42,305 bases of DNA, taken from NCBI GenBank assembly GCA_019114945.1, contig DXEN01000012.1:1-42305 (forward strand), written 5' to 3'. Position 1 is the stretch's first letter. Each line of letters begins with the position of its first letter. Shown here in pieces: positions 25,043 to 35,300 of the stretch. This DNA comes from Candidatus Parabacteroides intestinigallinarum. GTDB taxonomy: Bacteria > Bacteroidota > Bacteroidia > Bacteroidales > Tannerellaceae. Made by a program: the position numbers and the translations under genes. The notes under the pieces are model-generated. The model made no database searches. It was not told the DNA's origin and saw nothing but the letters and a program-made list of their open reading frames with translations.

Positions 25043-25092
25043 AATCACTTTCGTGAAAGTGATTGAAATATCAACAAATGTTATATATTTGC
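25043..25092 (+). promoter_or_regulatory. promoter with overlapping palindromic operator
   Basis: A perfect 10-bp inverted repeat, AATCACTTTC (25043-25052) and GAAAGTGATT (25055-25064) separated by GT, runs into a -33-like TTG (25063-25065). An 18-bp spacer leads to the exact -7 box TATATTTGC (25084-25092). No T-run follows the repeat, so it is better read as an operator than a terminator. It controls the MFS/GH130 genes. Confidence 0.65.
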
Positions 25093-25119
25093 ATGCTTAA
25101 AATCTAATAAGAATTCAAA

Positions 25120-26436
25120 ATGGAAGAGAAAAACACAAATGCCGCTAAACGCAAGAGCCCCGTGACATGGGTGCCGAGTGTGTATTTCGCCATGGGACTG
25201 CCCTTCGTGGTGCTGAACATGGTGGTCGTATTAATGTTTAAAGGAATGGAGATTTCCGATGCGCAAATCGCGCTTTGGACGTCGGTCATCATGCTGCCTT
25301 GGACGCTCAAGCCTTTATGGAGCCCATTCCTTGAGATGTACCGGACGAAGAAATTCTTTGTCGTATTGACACAGATTCTCTCGGGCTGTTTGTTCGGTTT
25401 GGTGGCGTTGGCGTTGAATCTTTCGCATTTCTTCGCCTTGTCGATCGCGTTATTGGGTATCATCGCGCTGAGCGGGGCGACACATGACGTCGCGACCGAT
25501 GGCGTGTATATGAACGAGCTATCTCCGGAGGAGCAAGCGAAATACATCGGTTGGCAAGGCGCGTTTTACAACCTGGCGAAGATCGTGGCTACAGGTGGAC
25601 TGGTCTATTTAGCGGGGTCCATGATGAACTATTTCACCGGGGCGGGACTGGAGAAAGAAGCCGTTGTTTATGCATGGATGATTGTCATGATCCTATGCGG
25701 GGTTATCATGCTTGCGCTGGGATTCTACCATATTAAGATGTTGCCTTCCGGCGGGAAGGCCGCCGAGAAGGGACGTTCTCTCAAGGAGAGCTTGCGCGAG
25801 TTATGGCTTGTGTTTGGCGAGTTCTTCACGAAGAAACATATCGTATGGTACATTTGCTTCATCATCTTGTACCGCTTCGCCGAGGGATTCGTGATCAAGA
25901 TAGTTCCCTTATTCCTGAAGGCGCCCGTATCCGAGCAAGGGTTAGGGCTTACGGAGCAGGAGATCGGTTTGTATTATGGTACCTTTGGAGCCGCGGCGTT
26001 CGTATTGGGGTCGTTGTTAGGAGGTTATTATATATCGGCACGGGGCTTGCGGAAAGTATTGTTCTCGCTTTGTTGCTGTTTCAACATACCGTTTTTGGTA
26101 TATACGTTCCTCGCTTGCGTACAGCCGGATAACGGTTTCGTGATCGCCTCGGCGATCGTATTCGAATATTTCGGATATGGTTTTGGATTCGTGGGGTTGA
26201 CACTCTTCATGATGCAACAAGTAGCTCCCGGGAAGCACCAGATGGCGCATTATGCGTTCGCTTCCGGAATCATGAATTTGGGCGTGATGCTTCCGGGTAT
26301 GATCAGCGGGTTCGTGAGTGATTGGTTAGGTTATAAATATTTCTTTATCGTAACGTTGATCGCGATGATTCCATCGTTCTTGGTGGCTTATTTTGTTCCG
26401 TTCACGTATGATGATAAAGGGAATAAATTAGAGTAG
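25120..26436 (+). CDS. MFS transporter (AmpG-like permease)
   Basis: Inner-membrane transporter of 438 residues with about 12 helices. It starts with a short polar tail, then [20 protein letters not shown]. The loop motif [32 protein letters not shown] (given in part) resembles AmpG-type permeases, which import muropeptides or related sugars. The adjacent GH130 gene suggests an oligosaccharide substrate, but this is inference from context. First gene after the operator. Confidence 0.85.
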   Translation: MEEKNTNAAKRKSPVTWVPSVYFAMGLPFVVLNMVVVLMFKGMEISDAQIALWTSVIMLPWTLKPLWSPFLEMYRTKKFFVVLTQILSGCLFGLVALALNLSHFFALSIALLGIIALSGATHDVATDGVYMNELSPEEQAKYIGWQGAFYNLAKIVATGGLVYLAGSMMNYFTGAGLEKEAVVYAWMIVMILCGVIMLALGFYHIKMLPSGGKAAEKGRSLKESLRELWLVFGEFFTKKHIVWYICFIILYRFAEGFVIKIVPLFLKAPVSEQGLGLTEQEIGLYYGTFGAAAFVLGSLLGGYYISARGLRKVLFSLCCCFNIPFLVYTFLACVQPDNGFVIASAIVFEYFGYGFGFVGLTLFMMQQVAPGKHQMAHYAFASGIMNLGVMLPGMISGFVSDWLGYKYFFIVTLIAMIPSFLVAYFVPFTYDDKGNKLE

Positions 26437-26462
26437 TAACATTTATTGAGGATTATTTGGTT

Positions 26463-27461
26463 ATGGACAATTTGAGAATCGTAGGCGCTCCGCTCCCCGA
26501 TATGCCATGGGAGGATCGCCCGGAGGGTAGTAAGGAAGTCGTGTGGAGGTATTCGAAGAATCCGGTTATTCCCCGGAATATCTTGCCTACCTCGAATAGC
26601 GTGTTCAATAGCGCGATCGTACCTTTCAAAGGAGGCTATGCGGGTGTGTTCCGTTGCGATGATACGAATCGCCGGATGCGTTTGCATGTGGGTTTTAGCG
26701 CGGACGGTATACATTGGAATATATCAGAGAAGAAATTGGAGTTCGAGTGCGAGGATAAGGAGATCGGGCAATTCGTATACGCTTACGATCCCCGCGTCTG
26801 CTTTATCGAGGATCGTTATTATGTGACTTGGTGTAATGGTTACCACGGGCCGACGATAGGCGTGGCGTATACATTCGATTTCGAGACATTCCATCAGGTA
26901 GAGAACGCTTTCTTGCCGTTCAACCGGAATGGCGTGCTTTTCCCGCGGAAGATCAATGGTCGTTTCGCTATGTTGAGCCGCCCGAGCGACAACGGGCATA
27001 CGGCGTTCGGCGATATATTTTATAGCGAGTCTCCCGACTTGTGCTTTTGGGGTAAGCATCGCCACGTGATGTCGCCCGCGGCGTTCGAGGAAAGCGCTTG
27101 GCAATGTATGAAAGTAGGAGCGGGGCCGATCCCTATCGAGACCTCGGAGGGCTGGTTGCTGCTTTATCATGGCGTGCTTCGCTCGTGCAACGGGTATGTG
27201 TATAGCTTCGGCTCGGCCATCCTGGATTTGGAGCAGCCTTGGAAGGTCAAGTTCCGTTCCGGCCCTTATTTATTGGCCCCGCAAACGAGCTATGAATGTA
27301 TGGGCGACGTGCCAAACGTAGCTTTCCCTTGTGCCGCCTTGCACGATCCGGAAACGAAACGGATCGCTATCTATTACGGTTGCGCGGATACGGTGACGGG
27401 GTTGGCGTTTGGCTATATCGATGAGATATTGGACTTTACGAAACGGACTTCGATTATCTGA
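26463..27461 (+). CDS. glycoside hydrolase family 130 protein (mannoside phosphorylase/mannosidase)
   Basis: Five-bladed beta-propeller enzyme of 332 residues from ATG 26463. GH130 enzymes act on beta-mannosides, mostly as phosphorylases. The general acid is expected at Asp109 in [16 protein letters not shown]. Other family marks are [12 protein letters not shown], the [29 protein letters not shown] region (in part), and the C-terminal [21 protein letters not shown]. There is no signal peptide, so it acts in the cytosol on an imported sugar. The 26-bp gap to the MFS gene supports a transport-degradation unit. Phosphorylase versus hydrolase cannot be decided here. Confidence 0.88.
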   Translation: MDNLRIVGAPLPDMPWEDRPEGSKEVVWRYSKNPVIPRNILPTSNSVFNSAIVPFKGGYAGVFRCDDTNRRMRLHVGFSADGIHWNISEKKLEFECEDKEIGQFVYAYDPRVCFIEDRYYVTWCNGYHGPTIGVAYTFDFETFHQVENAFLPFNRNGVLFPRKINGRFAMLSRPSDNGHTAFGDIFYSESPDLCFWGKHRHVMSPAAFEESAWQCMKVGAGPIPIETSEGWLLLYHGVLRSCNGYVYSFGSAILDLEQPWKVKFRSGPYLLAPQTSYECMGDVPNVAFPCAALHDPETKRIAIYYGCADTVTGLAFGYIDEILDFTKRTSII

Positions 27462-27473
27462 TTTCGAGAAGGC

Positions 27474-27815
27474 ATGACAAAGATACAGCGTTTTTTAGCG
27501 GAGCTTCCGGAGGATAAGAAGGTGTTATTTCAACCGGTCTTTGGCGATGTAGACCGTTTCTACGAGGTGGTCTACCTCATCGCCAAGAACGAGCATTACA
27601 CCGATTTGGAGAAACCCGATCGTTACGAGGACCGGCTACAAGTCATTCGCCATATGCGTAAGCGGGTGGAGGACTTACTGGACACGTTCGGCTTGGAAGG
27701 CAAGGAAATCGTGGCGGATATCTTTAGCGATTATTTCGAGGACTACGTCAATTATAAAGAGATGGGAGTAAACCTCACGAACGAGGAATTTATCGCTATC
27801 CTCCGGAAGATCTGA
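27474..27815 (+). CDS. hypothetical protein, acidic helical
   Basis: 113 residues, predicted mostly helical and acidic (ELPEDKKVLFQPVFGDVDRFY, VVYLIAKNEHYTDLEKPDRY, GKEIVADIFSDYFEDYV, ending FIAILRKI). No signal peptide, membrane segment or known motif. It lies between the GH130 gene (12 bp upstream) and the hybrid kinase (21 bp downstream), so it is surely co-transcribed. Function unknown. Confidence 0.75.
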   Translation: MTKIQRFLAELPEDKKVLFQPVFGDVDRFYEVVYLIAKNEHYTDLEKPDRYEDRLQVIRHMRKRVEDLLDTFGLEGKEIVADIFSDYFEDYVNYKEMGVNLTNEEFIAILRKI

Positions 27816-27836
27816 GTCGCGATGGAGAGGTAATGG

Positions 27837-30338
27837 ATGAAGGGACAGAGCGGGCATATTACCATCAAGGTGATACTTGGTTATATCATGCTGATTGTTA
27901 TCGCCTTCTATTCCGTAGCGTATATCTATAATATAGTAGAAATCGTGGCGGAGGAGGACGAACCCGACCATCAGGCTCGCCAAAAAGTGTACCTGATTAC
28001 CAACACCCTCTCCTTGCTGTACGAAAGCGAGGCGCTGGGGCAATTGGTGGGGATGCCGAGCGATGAGTTCCGGCATTTTAACCGTACGCTTAACAAAGCG
28101 ATCGATAATCTCGATTCGTTGCGAACGTTAGTGACCGATTCCCTGCAACTTCTGAAGATCGATACGATCAATATGTTGCTGGAACGTAAGCGTTGGAATA
28201 CCCATCGTTTGCATGAGACATGGCAGGAAGTGAGTTCCGAGCGCTTGTACACGGAGAGCATCGAGCGAGTGATCGCCGTACGCGATACCGTAGTGAAGGA
28301 GGTACAAATAATACAACAGCACGTGGAAGTCCAGCAAGACACGTTGGTCGTTCCTCGGAAAAAGCAAGGCTTTTTCAAGCGGTTGGCCGAGGTCTTCTCG
28401 CCCAGCGAGGAGCAAGACACGAGCATTGTCGTGAATACAACGCATGAAATAGTCACGGATACGCTTGTCAACGCCTATAACCCGACCGACACTATCGCCA
28501 GCGTTTTGCGAAGTATCCAGGATAGTGTCGCTGGGCAACGGCAACAATTGATGGATCAGCTCATTCAGAGGGCCACGAATTTGCGCTATAACAACAGTAT
28601 CATTACCCGGGAGATCAATCAAATACTTCGGAATATCGAGGAAGAGGAGGTGGAGACCTCTTTAGAGCGGGTTTATAAAAAACAAGAGTTGCTGAAAGAT
28701 ACATCCCGTTTGATTTCCTACATAGCCATCGCCTCTGTAATTATAGCTTTTCTTTTCCTTTTCTTTATCTCACGCGATATATCGAGGAGCAAGTACTACC
28801 GGATGCAATTGGAAAAAGCCAAGCAAGTGGCCGAACGCCTGTTGCATAGCCGCGAGAAATTGATGTTGACGATCAGCCATGACATACGGGCTCCGCTTTC
28901 CTCCATCATCGGATACATCGAGTTACTCCTGCGACGCCATCCAGATGAGCGTCAACGTTACTATTTGGAAAATATGAAAGGCTCTTCCGATCATATCCTT
29001 TCTTTGGTAAACGACTTGTTGGATTTCCAGCGCCTGGAGTCAGGGAAGATGGAAATACATAGTGTCCCATTTAGGGTGCAGGCCTTGTTCGACGAGATTT
29101 ATACCAGCTTTAAGCCTATCGCGGAGGGGAAAGGACTTCAATTCGTGTTGAATCTGAAGCCGGAACGTACAGATTTGCTCTACCTTGGTGATCCCATCCG
29201 GATCCGGCAAATTGTAGGGAACCTTTTGTCCAACGCGATTAAGTTTACCGACAAAGGGCGTGTCGTATTGTTGGTTGCCGTGCGTGAGGAATCGACTGGC
29301 GGGCGAAGTTTGTCGGTTGTTGTGAGCGACTCCGGTCCTGGTATTCCTGAGGACGAACGTGAGCGGGTGTTCGGCGAGTTTACTCGCCTCTCCGGAGCGG
29401 AGGAGGCAGAAGGATTCGGCTTGGGATTATCCATCACCCGTAAACTCATCTCCCTGATGGGTGGAACACTTTCCCTTGAGAGTGTATACGGAAAGGGGAG
29501 TGATTTCTCGATTCTTCTACCGCTCCCCGTGGCCGAGAACCAGACGTTGCCGGATGAAGGAGAGACGAAGAAATCTCCCGCGAACGTAGCACCTTCCTTC
29601 GAGGGGCAGGACGTGTATTGTCTCTTAGTGGATGACGATCCTTTACAACTAGCTCTTACCGAGGAGCTTTTGAAGCAAAGCCACGTGCGAGTAGTAGGCT
29701 GCACGAATCCACATCAGGTGCTCGATTTGCTGAAAGGCAAGGCGTTCAACGCCATTATCACGGATATACAAATGCCTGCGATGGATGGCTATCATCTATT
29801 GCGGCAAATCCGGACATCGGGCATACCCAATGCGGACACAATTCCCGTGATTGCCCTTTCCGCCAGTGTGGCCAAGGATCATGAACATTATTTGAAAGCT
29901 GGATTTACGGCTTTTTTGAATAAGCCTTTTACGGCTGCTCAGTTAATCTCTTTGCTGAACGACTTATTGGCCTTACGTTTAGAGGTTAGAAATGAATTGA
30001 ACTTGGCGTCACTTACCGCTTTTGCGGGCGAGGATCCGGAGGCATCAGCCTCGATTTTAAAAACCTTCTCGGAAGAAACCCGGAAAAGTATCTTGTCGCT
30101 CCAAGAAGCCTGTTCCACCAACGACCGCACGGAGGTTTCTAAGCTATCCCATAAGCTAATACCTCTTTTCTCTATGCTAGGAGCGAATACGTTGGTACAA
30201 CATTTGCGAATCTTGGAGAAAAACGACGAGGAGTTGACCGATATGGGTTGGCGACGTCTCTTGCAGGAAGTGATCGAGCAAGCGCTTGCTATCGTAAGAG
30301 ATGTGGAGTCGGGCCTCGATTCATCTCCAAGAATTTGA
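27837..30338 (+). CDS. hybrid sensor histidine kinase / response regulator with HPt domain
   Basis: Inner-membrane signalling protein of 833 residues. Order: N-terminal helix (about 10-30), extracytoplasmic helical sensor of roughly 250 residues, second membrane helix (LISYIAIASVIIAFLFLFF, about 295-315), and HisKA with His348 (LTISHDIRAPLSS). Then HATPase_c (IRQIVGNLLSNAIKFT, VSDSGPGIP, GFGLGLSI), a receiver with Asp643 (ITDIQMPAMDGY), and a C-terminal HPt with His772 (KLSHKLIPLFSMLGA). It has no DNA-binding domain, so a separate output regulator is needed; none is adjacent. Last gene of the MFS-GH130 set. Confidence 0.93.
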   Translation: MKGQSGHITIKVILGYIMLIVIAFYSVAYIYNIVEIVAEEDEPDHQARQKVYLITNTLSLLYESEALGQLVGMPSDEFRHFNRTLNKAIDNLDSLRTLVTDSLQLLKIDTINMLLERKRWNTHRLHETWQEVSSERLYTESIERVIAVRDTVVKEVQIIQQHVEVQQDTLVVPRKKQGFFKRLAEVFSPSEEQDTSIVVNTTHEIVTDTLVNAYNPTDTIASVLRSIQDSVAGQRQQLMDQLIQRATNLRYNNSIITREINQILRNIEEEEVETSLERVYKKQELLKDTSRLISYIAIASVIIAFLFLFFISRDISRSKYYRMQLEKAKQVAERLLHSREKLMLTISHDIRAPLSSIIGYIELLLRRHPDERQRYYLENMKGSSDHILSLVNDLLDFQRLESGKMEIHSVPFRVQALFDEIYTSFKPIAEGKGLQFVLNLKPERTDLLYLGDPIRIRQIVGNLLSNAIKFTDKGRVVLLVAVREESTGGRSLSVVVSDSGPGIPEDERERVFGEFTRLSGAEEAEGFGLGLSITRKLISLMGGTLSLESVYGKGSDFSILLPLPVAENQTLPDEGETKKSPANVAPSFEGQDVYCLLVDDDPLQLALTEELLKQSHVRVVGCTNPHQVLDLLKGKAFNAIITDIQMPAMDGYHLLRQIRTSGIPNADTIPVIALSASVAKDHEHYLKAGFTAFLNKPFTAAQLISLLNDLLALRLEVRNELNLASLTAFAGEDPEASASILKTFSEETRKSILSLQEACSTNDRTEVSKLSHKLIPLFSMLGANTLVQHLRILEKNDEELTDMGWRRLLQEVIEQALAIVRDVESGLDSSPRI

Positions 30339-30708
30339 ATCATGTAGAGTGATATACGTAGAATAAATCCACATTGTGTGGTATTTATTCCACATTCTAT
30401 GGTAAAAACGCACACATATTTCCCCTGAAAAAAGCAGAAAAAGCGTGCTCTGAAAAGCATTTTGTCGTTATCTTTTGACTTATACTAAGCTTGGTACAAT
30501 ATTTGTCTTTACGTATGTGCAATACGGAATATGCACGTTTCTACATTTAATCGTTTTAGTAATACTCGCCATTTCTTAATGAAGGCGATAGATAGGCACA
30601 GAGGCATGTTATACTTGATTGAGGAATTGGTGTGCTTCAGTGCTTATCTTTGTTTCTTAAATTACAATTAAACATAATCCTGATTATAAATATCAGATTT
30701 AAGTGTCC
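30339..30708. other. intergenic region with inverted repeats, no convincing gene
   Basis: This 370-bp gap lies between the convergent kinase and pncC genes. At 30361-30390 is an inverted repeat: GAATAAAT and CCACA pair with TGTGG and ATTTATTC, with a 3-nt loop and one bulged T. A second imperfect dyad, CCACATTCTATGG (30390-30402), starts exactly 21 bp after CCACATTGTGTGG (30369). A promoter-like TATCTTTGT is at 30645-30653, and a 30-codon ORF at 30579-30671 is too short to credit. Confidence 0.5.
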
Positions 30709-31194
30709 TCAATAAGATTCGATAATAACTTTTCGAAGCATTTGTAAAGCGTTGTCTGTTGATAGCCGAATATTTTCAGCCCGGTTATTCGTTCCGAATT
30801 GAAAACACTTGGATAGTACTTTATTCGTATTTTTACACACTGCCGCAATCCAAACCATTCCTATTGGTTTATATGGTGTTCCACCACCTGGTCCGGCGAT
30901 TCCTGAAGTCGCTACGGCACAATCGCATCCTAATAGTTTTATGACTCCCAAGGCCATTTGCTCTACAACAGGCTGGCTAACGGCCCCATATGCATCCAAA
31001 TCCGATTCAGACACTCCTAACACTTTATGTTTTATTTCATTGCAGTAAGCGACTACACTTCCTTTGAAATATACGGAACTTCCTGCGACCGAGGTAATTC
31101 GACTTGCGATAGTACCACCCGTACAACTCTCGGCGGTTCCCATTGTCAGATGCTTTGCGGTCAATTCTTCCCCTATGATTTCCTCTAAGTTCAT
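30709..31194 (-). CDS. pncC: nicotinamide-nucleotide amidase (CinA C-terminal domain)
   Basis: Deamidates nicotinamide mononucleotide to nicotinate mononucleotide in NAD recycling. 161 residues, only the CinA C-terminal domain, as in stand-alone PncC. Conserved stretches are MGTAESCTGGTIASRIT, VAYCNEIKHKVLGV, ATSGIAGPGGGTPYKPIGMVWIA (in part) and the end FQFGTNNRAENIRLST. It follows tsaD at 24 bp on the minus strand, so they probably share a transcript. Confidence 0.92.
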   Translation of the reverse strand: MNLEEIIGEELTAKHLTMGTAESCTGGTIASRITSVAGSSVYFKGSVVAYCNEIKHKVLGVSESDLDAYGAVSQPVVEQMALGVIKLLGCDCAVATSGIAGPGGGTPYKPIGMVWIAAVCKNTNKVLSKCFQFGTNNRAENIRLSTDNALQMLRKVIIESY

Positions 31195-31218
31195 TTTTGT
31201 TTATTTCTTCTGATATTT

Positions 31219-32238
31219 TTAGATCGTAACACGCGAGAATGGAGCTGCGTCCATTGGACAAAAATCCTGATCTCTGTATTTATAATATCCGGTAATGGCG
31301 ACCATTGCGGCATTGTCGGTAGTAAACGAGAATTTTGGAATGTGTACTTTCCAACCGTATCGGCGGGCATGGTCGAGAAATGCGTCACGTAAGCCGGAAT
31401 TGGCAGAGACCCCGCCAGCAACGGCTACTTCTTTGATTCCTAAATCTTTCGATGCTTTACGTAGCTTATTCATTAAGATATCGATTACGGTAGCCTGTAA
31501 GGAAGCGCACAAATCACGTTTATTTTTTTCGATGAAATCCGGATCTTCCTTCAAACGATCGCGTAACGTGTACAAAAACGAGGTTTTCAATCCGCTAAAA
31601 CTATAATCATATCCCGCAATATGTGGTTTACTAAAGGTAAAGGCTTTCGAATTCCCTTCGTTGGCGAGACGATTTACAACGGGTCCTCCTGGATAGCCCA
31701 ATCCCATCACCTTGGCACACTTATCAAACGCTTCGCCTGCGGCATCATCAATGGTTTGTCCGATTACCTCCATATTATTGTAAGCGTTTACTTTGATTAT
31801 CTGTGAATTTCCACCAGATACCAATAAGCATAGGAATGGAAATAAGGGTGCGTGTTCATCATCAGGGCTTTCTTTGATAAAGTGGGCCAAAACATGCGCT
31901 TGTAAGTGGTTTACTTCGATCATCGGGACTTTCAATGACGCGGCTAATCCTTTTGCGAACGAAGTCCCAACTAATAAAGATCCCAACAATCCTGGCCCGC
32001 GGGTGAATGCGATCGCATTCAACTCTGATTTTTTGATTCCGGCACGTTTGATTGCTTCTGATACGACAGGAACGATATTCTGTTGATGCGCTCTCGAGGC
32101 TAACTCGGGCACTACGCCTCCATACGCCTCATGAACTGCTTGGCTGGCGATAACATTGGAGAGCATTACACCGTCTTGAATAACCGAGGCGGATGTATCG
32201 TCGCATGACGACTCAATTCCTAATATTGTTATAGGCAT
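31219..32238 (-). CDS. tsaD: tRNA N6-adenosine threonylcarbamoyltransferase
   Basis: Catalytic subunit that attaches threonylcarbamoyl to A37 of ANN-decoding tRNAs, cytosolic and essential in most bacteria. 339 residues, normal length. Family marks are MPITILGIESSCDDTSASVI, the metal-binding region SRAHQQNIVPVVSEA, LLVSGGNSQII, and GLGYPGGPVVNRLA, with AGGVSANSGLR near the C-terminus. Divergent from tamB with about 60 bp between the start codons. Confidence 0.95.
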   Translation of the reverse strand: MPITILGIESSCDDTSASVIQDGVMLSNVIASQAVHEAYGGVVPELASRAHQQNIVPVVSEAIKRAGIKKSELNAIAFTRGPGLLGSLLVGTSFAKGLAASLKVPMIEVNHLQAHVLAHFIKESPDDEHAPLFPFLCLLVSGGNSQIIKVNAYNNMEVIGQTIDDAAGEAFDKCAKVMGLGYPGGPVVNRLANEGNSKAFTFSKPHIAGYDYSFSGLKTSFLYTLRDRLKEDPDFIEKNKRDLCASLQATVIDILMNKLRKASKDLGIKEVAVAGGVSANSGLRDAFLDHARRYGWKVHIPKFSFTTDNAAMVAITGYYKYRDQDFCPMDAAPFSRVTI

Positions 32239-32270
32239 ATCTTCTTTTTTTCCGCGAATTAACGAAATCT

Positions 32271-32297
32271 ATCGCGATATTATCGTAGATTCGCGAT
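32271..32297. promoter_or_regulatory. inverted repeat between tsaD and tamB
   Basis: ATCGCGA (32271-32277) and TCGCGAT (32291-32297) form a perfect 7-bp inverted repeat with 13 bp between; the left arm is itself part of the palindrome ATCGCGAT. It lies in the short divergent region, so it may be a regulatory site. Confidence 0.35.
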
Positions 32298-32300
32298 TAA

Positions 32301-35300
32301 ATAAATCGAAAAGATATCAGAGGACTCAAATACATAATCGTTACCTTTCTTGCGTTATTCTGGATATTCTATGCGCTACCGGGATTGTTGCTAAGGATTC
32401 CTTACGTGCAAACCAAAGTTTCGGAAGTAGCCACAGCTCAATTATCCAGCCATTTAGGTGTGCCCGTACGGATCGGCAATGTAGATGTCGAATGGTTTAA
32501 CAAACTTGTCTTGCAAGATCTTTACTTGGAGGATCAAGAAGGACATGTACTGTTCGAAGCGAATCATGTGGCTGCGGGATTCGAGATCATGCCCTTGTTC
32601 GAGAAGAAATTTGTATTCACAACTGTCCGCTTGTTTGGTTTTTCTCTGAATTTACGAAAAAGTGCGCCTGATAGCCCTTTGAACTTGCGGTTCGTTATAG
32701 ATGCGTTCGCACGGAAGGATACGGTGAGGCGGAAGAAAGAGATCGACCTTCGTTTTAATACCGTGCTGATTCGGCGTGGACATTTCAGCTATCATGTAGA
32801 TAGCGAAAAGACGACCCCCGGCAAGTTTAATGCCAAGCATATTGATATTAAGAACTTGAGCGCGAAAATATCGTTGAAAGCATTCAATAAGGATAGCGTG
32901 AATGCCCAGGTGAAGCGTTTGAGTTTCGAAGAGGAATCGGGCTTTTCCTTAGAAAAGTTATCGCTTAGCGTGATAAGTAACCGCGATAGCGCTTTTATCC
33001 GGGATTTCGAGATTCGTTTGCCACATACGGATCTTCGTATCGGTCAAGTGCATGTCGATTTGAGCCCGGTGGATAGCCTGCCGGACCTTTTGACCGATGC
33101 TCCGATTCATTTGGACATAGATCCATCGCATGTCTGTTTGAAAGATCTATCGTCTTTCGTGCCGGCTTTTCGAAATTTCGTGGATACGGTTGAGTTCTCG
33201 GCAGAAACCAACGGATATATCAATAATTTTGCGACGGAGCGTTTAACCCTCAAATACAGCGATAAGATGTTGTTCGTCGGCCGGATGGAATTGAAGAATA
33301 TCATTCATCCGCAAGAGGCTTATCTGTTTGGCAAGGTCGACAAGCTTTATCTTTCTACCGAGGGCATATCCGATTTGGCTCGCAATTTCAACGATCACCC
33401 TGTTCGCTTGCCGGAGCCAATCGTACGTTTGGGTACGGTCAATTTTACGGGAGAGATTTCTGGTTTCTTTGACAACCTGGTTGCTTTCGGGCGCCTCTCC
33501 TCCTCTATCGGTTCCTTACAAACAGATTTGATATTCGGGCGAGACAAGGCAAGGAACATAGCCGCCTATCTGCGAGGGCGCATTGCTTCCAATCAGCTGC
33601 GAATCCATGAACTTTTCGAGGAAGGAAATCCGTGGGGCGGAGCACGTTTCGATATCCGTATCGATGCCCAGCGCCCCATAAACGGGACTTTCGCTGGCAA
33701 CATCCATGCGCATGTGAACGAGTTCGATTATAAATCCTATCAATACAAGGATATCGATCTTTCCGGTAATTTCAAGAAAAATAGTTTCGATGGTACTATT
33801 CAAATAAATGATCCTAACGGTAATTTGTACGCTCAAGGTCTTTTCCAGCATAAAGGGAAAAATTCTTTATTTAACTTCACGGCGAAGCTCGATCATTTTC
33901 GTCCGGACCAGCTACATCTGACAGACAAATACGAGCGGCCGGATATCTCGCTGGCTCTGAACGCCGATTTTACAGGCAACAACATCGACAACTTGGAAGG
34001 CTCCATCCGGTTGGATAGTCTCTCCTTCAATACCGCCCCCGATAGTTTCTTCCTCGAACGTTTGGAGGTTATGGCCTCCGGACATAGCCTCGACCGGCAG
34101 TTAACGATCCACTCCGACATTTTGCATGGCGAGGTGACGGGCGCCTATTCTTTCCAGACATTGGCGCATAGCCTGATGAATACGTTCGAGGAATATGTGC
34201 CTGCTTTGGCGCATACCGCAAGGAAACGACCAGTAACGAAAGAGAACAATTTTGCGCTCCTATTAACGATCGAGAATACGGAAGCGCTCTCCTCCACCTT
34301 GAAGCTGCCTTTTACGATGATACAGCCGGGGCGTGTCACGGGGCATTACAATAATATATATGACAAATTCCGTATCGAGGCGTGGCTTCCGAAATTTCGG
34401 TTAGGAAAATCTACCTTCGAATCGGGTTATTTAGTATGCGATAATCCGGACGACAAAGCGAATTTGCGGTTGAAAGCCGTTCATTACAATCGGAAAGGGT
34501 TACGCAACTACCTCGATTTAAAGGCGGATGCGAAAGACAACTTGGTAAATACGGCGATTGGATGGGCTACGAACAAAGAGCGTCTTTTTAAAGCTGACAT
34601 TACCGCTGCTACTCGTTTTATCGAGGAAGAGGAGGAAAAAGGCACTCGTTTGCGTACGGAAATAACGTTGAACGAGAGCCCGCTTATCATCAACGATACG
34701 ACTTGGCGAATAAGCCCCGCTAATATTACGGTGCGCGACGAGAAAATCGACATCCGTCATTTCCGGGTGGAGCATGAGGGGCAATACCTCACGATGGATG
34801 GCTTGATTTCCCGCGATCCTGTGGATAGCTTGCTGGTTGATTTGCGGCAGATAGAGTTGAGTTATGTGTTCGACATATTGAATATCCCCGTGCTCCAGTT
34901 CGGGGGGAAGGCAACGGGGCGATTCTATGTGAACGACTTATATAATAGCCGTCGGCTGAATACAAATTTGGAGATACAGGATTTCTCGTTCAACGATGTT
35001 ACGTTCGGTCGTCTGAACCTTTTCAGTTCATGGGACGACGAGCAAAAAGGAATCCTTATGCGAGGTAATATCTATAAGAATGATAGTACTTGGACTTATG
35101 TGGATGGCTACGTCTTCCCTGTTGGACCGAAGGCGGGTCTCTCGCTTTACTTCGACGCGAACGACATCGACTTGGCTTTTTTGCGCCCCTTCGTAGACAA
35201 GGTAGTGAAGGACCTGAGTGGACGTGGCTTCGGCAGCGTACATCTCCATGGGCCTTTCAAGCAGTTGACGGTGGAAGGAGATGCGTTCGTCGCGAATGGA

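Noticed and set aside
25043-25064. Terminator of the LsrF-like gene
   Set aside because: The palindrome has only a 2-nt spacer and no T-run, and it overlaps a promoter.
30579-30671. 30-codon ORF as a gene
   Set aside because: Too short, no recognisable features, and no well-placed promoter directly upstream.
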